Part shown: in pieces, positions 1 to 9,410 of the stretch
How positions within the stretch are numbered: position 1 is the stretch's first letter
How the letters are laid out: the number at the start of each line of letters is the position of its first letter
Assembly: GCA_949317995.1 (NCBI GenBank)
Contig: OX439051.1
Coordinates: 44,271,250-44,335,249, forward strand
Direction of reading: 5' to 3'
DNA: 64,000 nucleotides
Origin: Acholoe squamosa
Lineage: Eukaryota > Annelida > Polychaeta > Phyllodocida > Polynoidae
Made by a program: the position numbers and the translations under genes
The notes under the pieces: generated by a model
Told to the model about the DNA's origin: nothing
The model's input: only the letters and a program-made list of their open reading frames with translations
Databases searched by the model: none

Positions 1-111
1 GGGCAGGAGGGCCATTTTAAGAGGGAGTGCCCCCAACTAAAGAAGGGGGGAGACGCCGAGAGGAAAGTGGAGTCAGCTCAGCCTAGCGCTTCCCGCCCGG
101 CGGAAAACTAG
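1..111 (+). CDS. gag: gag C-terminus (nucleocapsid knuckle, partial)
   Basis: This is the end of gag, in the frame starting at base 1. The first residues (G-Q-E-G-H-F-K-R-E-C) are the second half of a CCHC zinc knuckle, which binds genomic RNA. Its two upstream cysteines lie before the window. After a Lys/Glu-rich tail the frame ends at a TAG stop (109-111). Directly before the stop is GGAAAAC (102-108), and the -1 frame is open from there into the protease. The same arrangement occurs in elements 1 and 3. Confidence 0.8.
   Translation, partial: GQEGHFKRECPQLKKGGDAERKVESAQPSASRPAEN
102..111 (+). promoter_or_regulatory. putative -1 ribosomal frameshift site, element A
   Basis: The string GGAAAAC followed immediately by the gag stop TAG. 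The -1 frame is open from this point through the protease. It resembles known retroviral slippery sites such as GGGAAAC, although it is not a perfect XXXYYYZ. The identical string precedes the gag stop in elements 1 and 3. Confidence 0.55.
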
Positions 112-587
112 AATCGACCCTGACCAGCGGCCTTGTTAGGGTTGAAAAGAAATGGCCGGACGAGAGGGTGCAGGGGAGACAGGAAAAAGGGGGTAACGGG
201 ATAATAGTGGCTGGGAAGATAGGCGGAAAGGAGGTACAGCTTTTGGTAGATACGGGGTCGTCCCTTAACCTGTTGTCAGTGGACTGGTGGAGACGGGCAG
301 GGGGATACCCCGATTTGGATCCCGCCGAAAGTGACATCTTTAATGCCGACGGCAGGCCCATGGCGGTGCGGGGGAAGTTCACTGGAAGCTTTCAACTGGG
401 GTCTACAATCACGACTACCACGTTTACAGTAGCAGAGATTGGCAATGAGGCCATCTTGGGAGCTTCCTTCCTGAGGGACCACCGTATCAAGGTGGATATG
501 GCGGAAGCATCGGTGGCGTGGCCGGGGGGGACTCGAATCCAGAAGGGCTGGTCCGGAGGATCGTGTGTGCAAGAGCAGCGGTGGTAG
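108..587 (+). pseudogene. pol: Gypsy pol: aspartic protease, element A
   Basis: Protease part of pol, read in the -1 frame relative to gag. The active-site motif L-V-D-T-G-S-S lies at about 246-266, followed by a flap region and the I-L-G-A-S-F motif near 453-471, as in retropepsins. It would release the mature Gag and Pol proteins. The frame closes at 587, and homologous pol continues in another frame from about 518, so a frameshift separates protease from the connecting region. No ATG is expected, because pol is presumably made as a gag fusion by frameshifting. Confidence 0.8.
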
Positions 588-1222
588 CCGGCGGGCAAGA
601 AGCGCTGGTGGAGGGCCAGGTCTTAGGGGATTGGCCGGAAGGGCAGGAAGGGATGGTGGAAAAGGCGGAATCGGCGGGAAAGAGTAGCCCGTTCCTGGTG
701 GGGCGAGGGCTAATAGTCCCAGAGGAAGGGCAAGCCTGTGTGCGGGTTTTGAACCCGGGAGGGGAAGCCTTGACAATCCACCGCGCCGAAATGCTGGGAA
801 CCCTGACTTAGGTGGAGGCTGGCGAAGGGGGGATCGGCGGAAGGTGTCGTGTGGTGGGAAGGCAGGAACTGACGGCGGAAGGGAGGAAGGTGGTGGCTGA
901 GCTGGTGGACGGGACTGAGGTGCACAGGAGGAGGGCATTGGCCACCTTGCTCAGGAGTAGGATCAACGCATTCCAGCTGGGGCCGGAGGACAGGGGCCAT
1001 ACTACGCTGGCTCAACACCACATCAACAAGGGGGGCGCAGCTCCCCTGAAACAGCCGCCGAGGCGTCTGGCACCTCACAGGCGTCAGGTGGTAGACGAGG
1101 AAGTGGATAAGATGCTGGAAGCGGGGGTAATCGAGCCAGCGGTGGGGCCCTGGGCATCCCCCGTTGTACTAGTAAAAAAAAGGACGGTACAACGAGGTTC
1201 TGCATCGATTATCGGCGGCTAA
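518..1222 (+). pseudogene. pol: Gypsy pol: protease-RT linker and RT N-terminus, element A (broken)
   Basis: Continuation of pol in a new frame. It holds the connecting region and the start of the reverse transcriptase (the R-R-L-A-P-H-R-R-Q-V-V-D-E-E-V-D-K-M-L stretch near 1060-1115, then P-W-A-S-P-V-V-L-V). An in-frame TAG at 809-811 interrupts it. A run of eight A at 1174-1181 appears one base short of what is needed to keep the next residues (K-D-G-T-T-R-F-C) in frame, so the RT shifts frame here. These lesions make this copy non-functional. Confidence 0.75.
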
Positions 1223-1752
1223 ATGCTGTCACTATCAAGGATGCCTCCCCGCTGCCTCGGGTAGAGGATTGCCTCGACACCATGGCCGGGGCTGCCTGGT
1301 TTTCTTCCCTGGACTTAGCTAGTGGCTACTGGCAGTTGGACATAGCTGCCGAGGACAGGGAGAAGACTGCATTTGCCACCCACCGGGGATTGTTTCAGTT
1401 CCGCCGTATGCCCTTCGGGTTATGCAATGCACCCGGGACATTTAAAAGAGTCATGGAGGTGGTGATGCGGGGCCTGCAGTGGGAGACCTGCCTAGTATAT
1501 CTGGATGACATCGTAGTTTTCGCATCTACCTTTGAAGAGCACCTTCACCGGTTAGAGGAGGTGTTAGACAGGCTTATCCAGGCGGGGCTTAAGATCAAAC
1601 CAAGCAAGTGCCAATTGGCCAGAAGGAGAGTGATGTTCCTGGGGCATATGGTGAGTGAGGAGGGGATAGCCACCGACCCAGCCAAAGTAGAGGCGGTGGA
1701 GGGGTGGCCCACCCCTCAGAATATCACCAAGTGCGCAGTTTCCTGGGGTTAG
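1180..1752 (+). pseudogene. pol: Gypsy pol: reverse transcriptase palm, element A
   Basis: Core reverse transcriptase, which copies the element RNA into DNA. Visible motifs: F-C-I-D-Y-R-R-L-N (about 1198-1224), S-L-D-L-A-S-G-Y-W-Q (about 1306-1335), F-G-L-C-N-A-P (about 1414-1434) and the catalytic Y-L-D-D (about 1498-1509). The active site is intact. The frame is lost at about 1725-1745, where the conserved R-S-F-L-G-L-A-G-Y-Y-R block switches to another frame, so another small indel lies there. Confidence 0.85.
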
Positions 1753-2831
1753 CCGGGTACTACCGAAATTTTGTCAGAGATTTCTCAGCAGTAGCCAAGC
1801 CCCTGTCCAGCCTGGCAGAGAAGGGAAGGAAGTTTGAATGGGACCGAGACTGCCAACGGGCCTTCGAGCATCTGAAGCAGGAGCTTATTAGAGCCCCCAT
1901 CCTAGCCTTTCCTCGGCCGGAGGGGGAACTGAGACTGGACTCCGACGCCAGTGACACCGGACTGGGGGCAGTCCTGTCACAAGAGCAGGAGGGGCACGAA
2001 AGGGTTTTGGCTTATGCTAGCCACACCCTAAATAAAGCGGAGCGGAATTACTGTGTGACCAGAAGGGAGCTGCTGGCCATTGTCTTTGCTCTGAAGAAGT
2101 TCAGGCATTATTTGATAGGACGGCCTATGAGAGTAAGGACAGACCATGCGTCCCTCCGGTGGTTAATGGGGTTTAAGGAACCTGAGGGGCAAATCGCTCG
2201 GTGGCTGCAAGTGATGGACACCTACGACCTAAGGATAGAGCATAGGGCGGGGAAGCTTCACGGGAATGCTGATGGCTTATCTCGTAGGCCCTGCAGACAG
2301 TGCGGGAGAGAGGAGGCAGGAATGGAAGTGTGCAGAATGATCACTCGTGCTCAGGGGCGGAGGAGGGAAGCACCCCCAGAAACAGTAGGGGAGGAGATCT
2401 CGCCGGAGGCTTCGGCGGAGCCCCCCTCGCCGGCTGAGATAGCTTCCCCCGAAGAGCTGGACTGGGAAAGGGAGCAAGCAGCTGACCCAATCCTGCAGCA
2501 AGTGAAGAAGTGGATAGAAGGGGAGGAGGTGGACCCGGCGGAACTGGGAGGGGCTGGCTACGAACTGAAGGCGTGGGCAGCCCAGAGAGACCTGCTGGGG
2601 GAGGTTAACGGTATCTTGGGCCGGTGGTGGGTGGAGCCGGCGGGGCAGTCAAGGTTCCAGGTAGCTGTCCCCCAAGCTATGAGGGAGGAGGTCCTCCGAC
2701 AGGTGCATGGCTCAAGCTTGGGGGGCATCTGGGGTGGAACAGAACCATCCGGCGTCTTCAGGATAGCTACTACTGGCCCTAGTTTCGGCGGGATGCCACT
2801 TGGTGGTGCGCCAGGTGTGAACCCTGTGTGA
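1704..2831 (+). pseudogene. pol: Gypsy pol: RT thumb, RNase H and integrase zinc-binding start, element A
   Basis: RT thumb (F-L-G-L-A-G-Y-Y-R-N-F near 1740-1775) followed by an RNase H domain. This has the D-S-D-A-S-D-T-G-L-G-A-V-L-S motif (about 1939-1980), the T-R-R-E-L-L-A block (about 2058-2080) and D-H-A-S-L-R-W-L (about 2140-2165). Downstream is an acidic Pro/Glu linker and the start of the integrase HHCC domain. A run of G at about 2718-2726 shifts the frame, and in the correct frame a TAG near 2789-2791 interrupts the Y-Y-W-P region. The HHCC domain is therefore broken in this copy. Confidence 0.83.
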
Positions 2832-5800
2832 GAAGGAAGTCGGCCAGGCCACCCCACCGAGCACCCATGGGGCATGTGGCGGTAGGTCTGCCTATGGAGA
2901 GGGTAGCCATGGACATCATGGGCCCCCTACCAGTGACTAGGGAAGGGAACAAGTACATTATGGTGATTGCCGACTATTTTACCAAGTGGACAGAGGCGTA
3001 TGCCATGAGGGATCAGCAGGCAGAAACGGTGGCTAGAGTCTTCGTGGAGGAGTTTGTGTGCCGCCAGGGACCCCCGGGGACGGTCCACACCGATCAGGGC
3101 CGTAATTTCCAGTCGGCGGTGTTCCAGGAGGTCCTAGGGTTGTTGGAAGTTAGCCAGACTAGGACATGTGCCTTCCGCCCCCAGAGTGATGGGATGGTGG
3201 AGAGGGCTAACCGAACCATAGAGATGCTGTTGGCCACCACGGTGGCCAAGGACCAGAGGGACTGGGACAGGAAATTGCCCTATGTAATGGCAGCATACAG
3301 AGCCTCCGCTCACTCCTCTACTAACATAACACCCAATATGATGATGATGGGCCGAGAGACTACCACCCCCTTGGCTCTACTCTATCCGGCGGGGCCCCCG
3401 CCGAGCTCCCTGGAAGGATATGTGGCGGAACTGCAGGTGCAGATGGCCCAAACCTTTCACTATGCTCGGGAAGTGCTGGGTCGGGCCGTAGAGAGGCAGA
3501 AGCGTAACTACGATGTGAGGGCAGGGGCAGTGAACATAGTGGAAGGGGACACAGTCTTCTACTACCACCCACTCAGGATTAAGGGCGTCTCTCCAAAGCT
3601 TCAGTCATACTGGACGGGCCCCTGGACAGTGGTCCAGGTTCGGGGGAAGGTGTTGTTCACCATACAGAAGGGGCGCCGTGTGAAAGTAGTACACTTCGAC
3701 TCTATCAAGAAGGTACCACCCGAGAGAGACCTCGGCGGAGGGCGGGAGTTGCCAGGGGAAGAGGGGAACGCCATGGTACGAGCGGTGACGCAGAGCAGGC
3801 CAGCAGACGGTGGCGTGATGAGTAACTCAATGGAGCCCCGAAAACCTCCCGAACGGTGGGATGCCGACTTGCCGAATATTCCACTGGGTGGGCCACTCCT
3901 GCCTAGCTGGGATATTCCTGATGGGTTATCTGAAAAAGAAACTGAAGACCTGCGGGAGAAAAGAAGGCTGGAAATCAAAGAAAACGGTGAGAGAATGGAT
4001 GAATATGATCGGCTTCGGCGGGAACGGAGGACGGCACCGGTGTATCTGAAAATGCAAGAGGACTGGAGAAAGCAGCGGCGAGCCTGGAATAGATGGAAAC
4101 AGGATTTAATATGGGCGCGAAACGAAAATGAAGCTAATCAAAGAGTAGAAGAGAGGAACGCAGGGGTGCCGGAGGAGAGGAAGGCAATCACTCGAGAGGA
4201 GGAGAGAAGGTGGAGAGGAATGGTGTCCATGCGCTTCATCATGACCTCAAAGAGGAAGACCTTCCTACAAAGCATCACCCGACGTACATCTCAAACTGGT
4301 CTCCGCCTCTCCGGGGTCCAGGAAGGGGGGCCGCTGGTCACCAGCCTAAGGTCTCCCCGGGCGATATTAGGGGAGGACCCGCCGGGACCCAGCGCTCGCG
4401 GTGCCATCATGACGACGGTTGACGGCAAGATGGCGGCAACAAATGACACGCGGTTGGTGGTGCCAAGAAGCCAGCAAACTTCTTCTAAGAAAACTAGATC
4501 CCCGAGCAAAGAAGGAGGGGAGAGACGACGACACGGGAGCCCGGGCGGGTCCCACAGCCGGGAGAGGACGGAGAGAGGCGCCAGAGAGGTGAAATCGGTG
4601 GTGGTAGCCAGGGAAGGGGAGAGACGGCGGAGCCGTTCGGCGGAGAGGAGGCGCCATGGTAGAAGTCGGGCTAGATCCAGGGGTCAGTCACCTCGGCCAA
4701 TAGAGAGATCGCCACATAAACGGGAGACAGGTGGCCAGCCAATAAAAAAAAAGTATAGAAGGGAGGAGGGGCGCTCCCACGAGCGGAGACCGCCTGACAC
4801 AGGGTTCCCACGCCACCGAAGTGGGGAGGGGAATACCCAGGCGGTGACGCAGAGCAGGCCAGCAGACGGTGGCGTGATGAGTAACTCAATGGAGCCCCGA
4901 AAACCTCCCGAACGGTGGGATGCCGACTTGCCGAATATTCCACTGGGTGGGCCACTCCTGCCTAGCTGGGATATTCCTGATGGGTTATCTGAAAAAGAAA
5001 CTGAAGACCTGCGGGAGAAAAGAAGGCTGGAAATCAAAGAAAACGGTGAGAGAATGGATGAATATGATCGGCTTCGGCGGGAACGGAGGACGGCACCGGT
5101 GTATCTGAAAATGCAAGAGGACTGGAGAAAGCAGCGGCGAGCCTGGAATAGATGGAAACAGGAATTAATATGGGCGCGAAACGAAAATGAAGCTAATCAA
5201 AGAGTAGAAGAGAGGAACGCGGGGGTGCCGGAGGAGAGGAAGGCAATCACTCGAGAGGAGGAGAGAAGGTGGAGAGGAATGGTGTCCATGCGCTTCATCA
5301 TGACCTCAAAGAGGAAGACCTTCCTACAAAGCATCACCCGACGTACATCTCAAACTGGTCTCCGCCTCTCCGGGGTCCAGGAAGGGGGGCCGCTGGTCAC
5401 CAGCCTAAGGTCTCCCCGGGCGATATTAGGGGAGGACCCGCCGGGACCCAGCGCTCGCGGTGCCATCATGACGACGGTTGACGGCAAGATGGCGGCAACA
5501 AATGACACGCGGTTGGTGGTGCCAAGAAGCCAGCAAACTTCTTCTAAGAAAACTAGATCCCCGAGCAAAGAAGGAGGGGAGAGACGACGACACGGGAGCC
5601 CGGGCGGGTCCCACAGCCGGGAGAGGACGGAGAGAGGCGCCAGAGAGGTGAAATCGGTGGTGGTAGCCAGGGAAGGGGAGAGACGGCGGAGCCGTTCGGC
5701 GGAGAGGAGGCGCCATGGTAGAAGTCGGGCTAGATCCAGGGGTCAGTCACCTCGGCCAATAGGGAGATCGCCACATAAACGGGAGACAGGTGGCCAGCCA

Positions 5801-7681
5801 ATAAAAAAAAAGTATAGAAGGGAGGAGGGGCGCTCCCACGAGCGGAGATCGCCTGACACAGGGTTCCCACGCCACCGAAGTGGGGAGGGGAATACCCAGG
5901 CGACTTTCCCAGGGCCCGCCAAGCTCGCCGAAAGCAACCAACCAATCAGGGCAAAGGGGGACACGGGAGGAGGCGGGACGTCTCGGGGCCGGGGAGGTAT
6001 AAAGGAAGGGCGAGGTGCTCAGTCAACTCAGAATCCGACGGAGAAGCAAGCACCTAATCTACGACGAGAAATTATCCACTACGCCGACTTGGAGGTCTTC
6101 ACGGCCAGCATGCCACGACAGGCCAAGTCCAAGGGGGAGGGAGCCGGAGACACTCCGGAGTTCGCCTGCCAGACGTGCGCCGACAGGGGAATAGTAAAGG
6201 TATTCGCAAGAAAGGACACCCTGGAGCGACATGTGGAGGGCCATGCCGGAGCGGGGCTTGGGCACCGCTGCCCACTGTATCCAGAGTGTTCCCACCAAGT
6301 TCGCAAGAAGAGGGAGGGCGACCTCCGGGGGCATATAAGATCTGTACATAAAGAGTATGACGTGGACGAATGGCAGCCGGGGGAGCCGGTGATGCTGGAG
6401 TTCCCCGACGTAGGAAGCACCAGAGGACAAGGAAGTAAGCCCCGAAAACAGCTAACCCCACAGAAGGCGTTGCAGGGGGGTAGCCCCTTCAGTGACTTAA
6501 GCTCCCCAGGAATACAGCTGGGGGAAGGCAACACTCCTGGCAGTTACACTATGTCTGCACACATGTTGGAGCAGATGTTAATCCAGATATCACCTGAGAA
6601 GAAGCAAGAGGAGGCAAAAGCGAAGAGCTCTCCGGCGGGTCCACCTAGCACTGGCACCCGCTCATCAGGGAAGAGGAAGAACCCCAGTGACTCGGCTGGG
6701 GGTAAAAGTGAGAAGAAGAGAGTAAAAAAGGATATAAAAGGGGGCAAGGGGAAGTCCTCGGCGGCAGCAGCGTCAGCTCTGGCTTCTCCGGAGAAGGAGT
6801 GCAGCGGGGGGAGGCGGGGTGAGCAGCCGCCACCGGGCCCACCTGAGTCTTCGGGGGGGATAGTGGGGAGTCGGACTAAACCAGCTGTACGCACCAGCAC
6901 CGCCGCAGTGAGGACTAAGATAGACGAGGAAAGAGCTAAGATAGCAGACCTGTGTGCCAAGTACGGCAAGAAGGGGGAAACACCTAATCAGATGATGATA
7001 AGACTCAAGAGACTGTTCCCGGGGGCGGAGGTGGACTATGATTTAGTGGATCCGGGGTTTGAGGAGGAACTCCAGTCTTATGAGGAGGAGGTGTTGGGGG
7101 AGGGACCTAAGGAGGAAGTTGGAGAAAGCGGGGAAAAAGGGGGTCCAGAGGGGGTCCAGGGCACTGAACTCACATTGTATGGACTGGACACTTCGGTGAA
7201 TGTCTCTGAGGCTACAGATGTGTCACTAAACAGATCTCTTAATCTGGACGATGCCCTTGCTATGGTGAAAACTCCTTTGGCGGATACTTCGGCGGGGTCG
7301 GTGAAGGGGAAGGAATTGGGGGATTTTGCAGTACCCGCCGAGTCCGGGTCGGCGGCGCAAGGGGCGGTGGAGGAGGGGGTGCTCTCTACCTTATCTCCCA
7401 CTGGACTGGCCGGGATTGATATTCAGACGCAGCAGCTGAAGAAACAGTTGGAGGTGCTAGGAAAAAATAGGGCAGCTGAAGCCAAGAGAATAGAGGCAGA
7501 GGCAGAGGAGAAAAGGAAGAAAGCCCAGGAGGCAGAGCAGAAAAAGCAGCGAGATGAGGAGAGGAAGCAGCGGGAAGAGAAGTTTATTGCTAAGACACTT
7601 AACCGCTACCGGGAAGATGATGAAGGGGCAGCTAATGTTAATAAATGGTTTTACATGGTCAGAGGCCAGGAGGGCCTCTGA
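2828..7681 (+). CDS. pol: integrase core fused in frame to ORF3 (zinc-finger protein), element A
   Basis: A single 1617-codon frame. The first ~300 residues are the integrase, which inserts the DNA copy. Its DDE triad is visible as M-D-I-M-G-P (about 2909), H-T-D-Q-G-R-N-F (about 3086) and M-V-E-R-A-N-R (about 3197), followed by a GPY/F-like block (Y-W-T-G-P-W-T-V-V, about 3607-3635). Then come two copies of a 353-residue basic, Arg/Ser-rich segment, a zinc-finger pair, a Lys/Glu/Pro-rich disordered region and a coiled coil. The last ~34 codons read through the antisense strand of a foreign LTR, so they are not native. A promoter-like region at 5942-6025 suggests that the portion from ATG 6110 is also, or mainly, made as a separate protein. 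Confidence 0.8.
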   Translation: MRRKSARPPHRAPMGHVAVGLPMERVAMDIMGPLPVTREGNKYIMVIADYFTKWTEAYAMRDQQAETVARVFVEEFVCRQGPPGTVHTDQGRNFQSAVFQEVLGLLEVSQTRTCAFRPQSDGMVERANRTIEMLLATTVAKDQRDWDRKLPYVMAAYRASAHSSTNITPNMMMMGRETTTPLALLYPAGPPPSSLEGYVAELQVQMAQTFHYAREVLGRAVERQKRNYDVRAGAVNIVEGDTVFYYHPLRIKGVSPKLQSYWTGPWTVVQVRGKVLFTIQKGRRVKVVHFDSIKKVPPERDLGGGRELPGEEGNAMVRAVTQSRPADGGVMSNSMEPRKPPERWDADLPNIPLGGPLLPSWDIPDGLSEKETEDLREKRRLEIKENGERMDEYDRLRRERRTAPVYLKMQEDWRKQRRAWNRWKQDLIWARNENEANQRVEERNAGVPEERKAITREEERRWRGMVSMRFIMTSKRKTFLQSITRRTSQTGLRLSGVQEGGPLVTSLRSPRAILGEDPPGPSARGAIMTTVDGKMAATNDTRLVVPRSQQTSSKKTRSPSKEGGERRRHGSPGGSHSRERTERGAREVKSVVVAREGERRRSRSAERRRHGRSRARSRGQSPRPIERSPHKRETGGQPIKKKYRREEGRSHERRPPDTGFPRHRSGEGNTQAVTQSRPADGGVMSNSMEPRKPPERWDADLPNIPLGGPLLPSWDIPDGLSEKETEDLREKRRLEIKENGERMDEYDRLRRERRTAPVYLKMQEDWRKQRRAWNRWKQELIWARNENEANQRVEERNAGVPEERKAITREEERRWRGMVSMRFIMTSKRKTFLQSITRRTSQTGLRLSGVQEGGPLVTSLRSPRAILGEDPPGPSARGAIMTTVDGKMAATNDTRLVVPRSQQTSSKKTRSPSKEGGERRRHGSPGGSHSRERTERGAREVKSVVVAREGERRRSRSAERRRHGRSRARSRGQSPRPIGRSPHKRETGGQPIKKKYRREEGRSHERRSPDTGFPRHRSGEGNTQATFPGPAKLAESNQPIRAKGDTGGGGTSRGRGGIKEGRGAQSTQNPTEKQAPNLRREIIHYADLEVFTASMPRQAKSKGEGAGDTPEFACQTCADRGIVKVFARKDTLERHVEGHAGAGLGHRCPLYPECSHQVRKKREGDLRGHIRSVHKEYDVDEWQPGEPVMLEFPDVGSTRGQGSKPRKQLTPQKALQGGSPFSDLSSPGIQLGEGNTPGSYTMSAHMLEQMLIQISPEKKQEEAKAKSSPAGPPSTGTRSSGKRKNPSDSAGGKSEKKRVKKDIKGGKGKSSAAAASALASPEKECSGGRRGEQPPPGPPESSGGIVGSRTKPAVRTSTAAVRTKIDEERAKIADLCAKYGKKGETPNQMMIRLKRLFPGAEVDYDLVDPGFEEELQSYEEEVLGEGPKEEVGESGEKGGPEGVQGTELTLYGLDTSVNVSEATDVSLNRSLNLDDALAMVKTPLADTSAGSVKGKELGDFAVPAESGSAAQGAVEEGVLSTLSPTGLAGIDIQTQQLKKQLEVLGKNRAAEAKRIEAEAEEKRKKAQEAEQKKQRDEERKQREEKFIAKTLNRYREDDEGAANVNKWFYMVRGQEGL
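3782..5899 (+). repeat. two-copy 1059-bp direct repeat inside the integrase/ORF3 frame
   Basis: 3782-4840 and 4841-5899 are adjacent copies with an exact 1059-bp offset and only a handful of substitutions (for example at 4693 versus 5762). The length is 353 codons, so the reading frame is kept. Each copy encodes a coiled, charged N-terminal part followed by an SR-like stretch of Arg-Ser/Arg-Arg residues. Near identity indicates a recent tandem duplication or strong constraint. Confidence 0.95.
5942..6025 (+). promoter_or_regulatory. putative internal promoter of ORF3, element A
   Basis: Within 85 bases there is a CCAATCA box (5942-5948), a GC element GGCGGG (5972-5977), TATAAA (5998-6003) and an initiator-like CTCAGTC whose A is at 6021, about 23 bases past the TATA start. 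The next in-frame ATG is at 6110. An AAGATGGCGGC motif (YY1-like) lies further upstream in each copy of the direct repeat (about 4428 and 5487). The order and spacing are typical of a pol II core promoter. Confidence 0.5.
6110..7579 (+). CDS. ORF3: C2H2 zinc-finger protein in env position, element A
   Basis: Same frame as the integrase, listed separately because a promoter-like block lies just upstream and an ATG stands at 6110. Two C2H2-like fingers come early: C-Q-T-C ... H-V-E-G-H (about 6170-6245) and C-P-L-Y-P-E-C ... H-I-R-S-V-H (about 6268-6348). A disordered region rich in Lys, Ser and Pro follows, then an acidic stretch, then a highly charged coiled coil (about 7430-7578). The native C-terminus is lost at about 7579, where foreign LTR sequence begins. 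Elements 1, 2 and 3 have a gene in the same place with paired fingers. Nucleic-acid binding is likely but the role is unknown. Confidence 0.65.
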
Positions 7682-7857
7682 CGTAGCGGCTGAGCCCCGG
7701 TCTTTATATACTGACCTTGGTGTTCGTCGCCAGATGTCCCCACAGGCCCGGATCGGTGCTGCCACCTATCCGGAACCTGAGGAACCTTCCAGCGACTGGA
7801 CTCACCCACCACGCCAGATGGTACCCATAACTATGGTTATAATACAATGCCTCTACA
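7579..7857 (-). repeat. truncated LTR of the element 1/2 family
   Basis: From a gaag microhomology at about 7578-7581 the sequence matches the solo LTRs at 10078 and 12687, ending with the LTR terminus CTCTACA at 7857. The first ~95 bases of the LTR are missing. It is inserted antisense to element A and supplies the stop of its 1617-codon frame. Confidence 0.88.
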
Positions 7858-8072
7858 CAATCCTAGTATACTTCTCTTGTTAAATTGATAGCACAACCCG
7901 GCTAACAAAATTCATATAAAACACATCTTGATTTAGGGTAGATTGTGCTTAATCGGCCGGTACTTGTACCAAAGGCTAGATTGTGATTAAATTCATCTTT
8001 TGAGATTGTGTGTGGCATTCAAATAGAATAAAAGGGAGGTTCAGGGGCACAGCCCCCCTAATTAAACACATT

Positions 8073-8733
8073 AAGGGGGGGAAGGGAGAGTGATAGCCAT
8101 AGGACTGGATGGGTTAGTGGTGAACTCGCCCCATGGCGAATTTCTCATGAAATTGGAACTAAATGACGCGGAGGAGGGGGAGACCAGAGTGCTACTACCG
8201 GCGGGGGTGAGGGCCTCCTTGAATGATGCTAAACTACCCCCACCGCCGATGGAGGCGGGACCATGTGTAACAGTGTTATCAAACTGGGAGCGGGGGACTC
8301 CAGTGGCATCCACCCCCGCACCCACAGCGCCGCCACCGGACGGTCCTGGTGCATCTCCACAGGCCGGGATGTCCGGCGGAGCGGTGGAGGAAGGACATGC
8401 TGAGGAGGCTGGGGCGCGTAACCCCTGGCAATCGGATTACCAAGGGTCGGCGACCCTGAGACGACTGGCACAGAGACTACTGCCCCCGGAGGAGCAGGGG
8501 CCAGATATGCGCCAGTTAGGGGAGGGGAGACCACCTCTCTAGTGATGCTCCCAGGAGGTGAGTTCGAGACTGTGGTTATAACCCGGAACAGATTTGTGGA
8601 CTTAAGCCAAAGGGATACCTGTAAAACCTGCGGCCGGCCCTGGGAGCAGCAGCAGCCGGAGGCGGAGGAGGCTGCAGGAGAGGTGGAACCGGAGGAGGAC
8701 GGTGAGGAGGAAGATGACAACGTGGCTGAATAA
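8073..8733 (+). pseudogene. element A tail reading frame, copy 1 (frameshifted)
   Basis: Copy of the frame that is intact at 10677-11324. It opens near 8090 and encodes a Pro-rich segment, but a 4-base deletion near 8527 shifts the frame, ending it at 8542. The remainder (C-K-T-C-G-R-P-W and a poly-acidic tail) continues at 8542-8733 in the other frame. It is probably the C-terminal part of the element's last gene, cut off from its upstream part by the duplication. Confidence 0.6.
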
Positions 8734-9410
8734 ACTAGGTAAGCTGGTCACTCCTTGTTGATAGCAGAGGTCGGGGAGCCGTTCGGGGAACGGGAGCGGT
8801 CGGGGAGGGCTGAGGAAGATAGACGACAGGGTGGTCGGGGAGCAGCCTGGACCGAGTACACGGCCGGAGAAACGGGAGATGTTCGGCGGGGAAGGGCTGG
8901 AGCGGTTGTCGGGGAGGCAGTAAGACCGAAGTACATGGTCGGAGAAGGGAGGAGTTCGGCGGGAGCTGAGAGGAGGGAGAAGGACAAGGGGGAACCCAGG
9001 GCCAAGTACACGGCTGGAGAGAAGGAAGAAAAAAGGGGGGGGTCTTTTTGGTCGAAACGTTTACCAAATCGAACCTGTTGCCAAATGAAAACTTACCTGG
9101 GTGTCCTGTCTTCCAGTTCGTTGGAGCGCAGTCCGGAGGGAGGTCGGTCGAGGCAGTCCGGAGAGGTGTCGCTGCAGCACAACCGGGGCGGTGGAAGTGG
9201 ACCCGGGGAAGAAGCAGACGGCCTTAAGCCTTAGGGGCCCAGAATTACTGGCGAAAGGGCCCATATTGCGATTGATCATTTGTAAATAATGACAACCATG
9301 TGTATGTAATATAACGACATTTTATTATTATTCTCTCTCAGTGACGCTGTAGTTAACATCCTGGGTATTAGTTTTTACACCCCCCAGAGTTTTAAATTAG
9401 TTGGGAGGAG
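8734..9410 (+). other. element A 3' untranslated region, copy 1
   Basis: No gene seen. GC-rich sequence with three spaced near-repeats of an aagtacacggccggaga-like string (about 8853, 8928 and 9004). A GGTAAG donor-like site lies directly after the stop codon (about 8737) and a cttccag acceptor-like site at about 9110-9116, so a 3'UTR intron is conceivable. It ends in the purine tract before the LTR. Confidence 0.5.
9403..9410 (+). other. polypurine tract, element A copy 1
   Basis: GGGAGGAG lies immediately 5' of the LTR start (TGTAGCGG). Polypurine tracts at this position prime plus-strand DNA synthesis in LTR elements. The same tract precedes the second LTR copy (12012-12019). Confidence 0.75.

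Noticed and set aside
276..938. Long antisense frame opposite pol of element A
   Set aside because: Pro/Arg/Leu-rich shadow of the GC-rich pol sequence with no domain; pol motifs are on the other strand.
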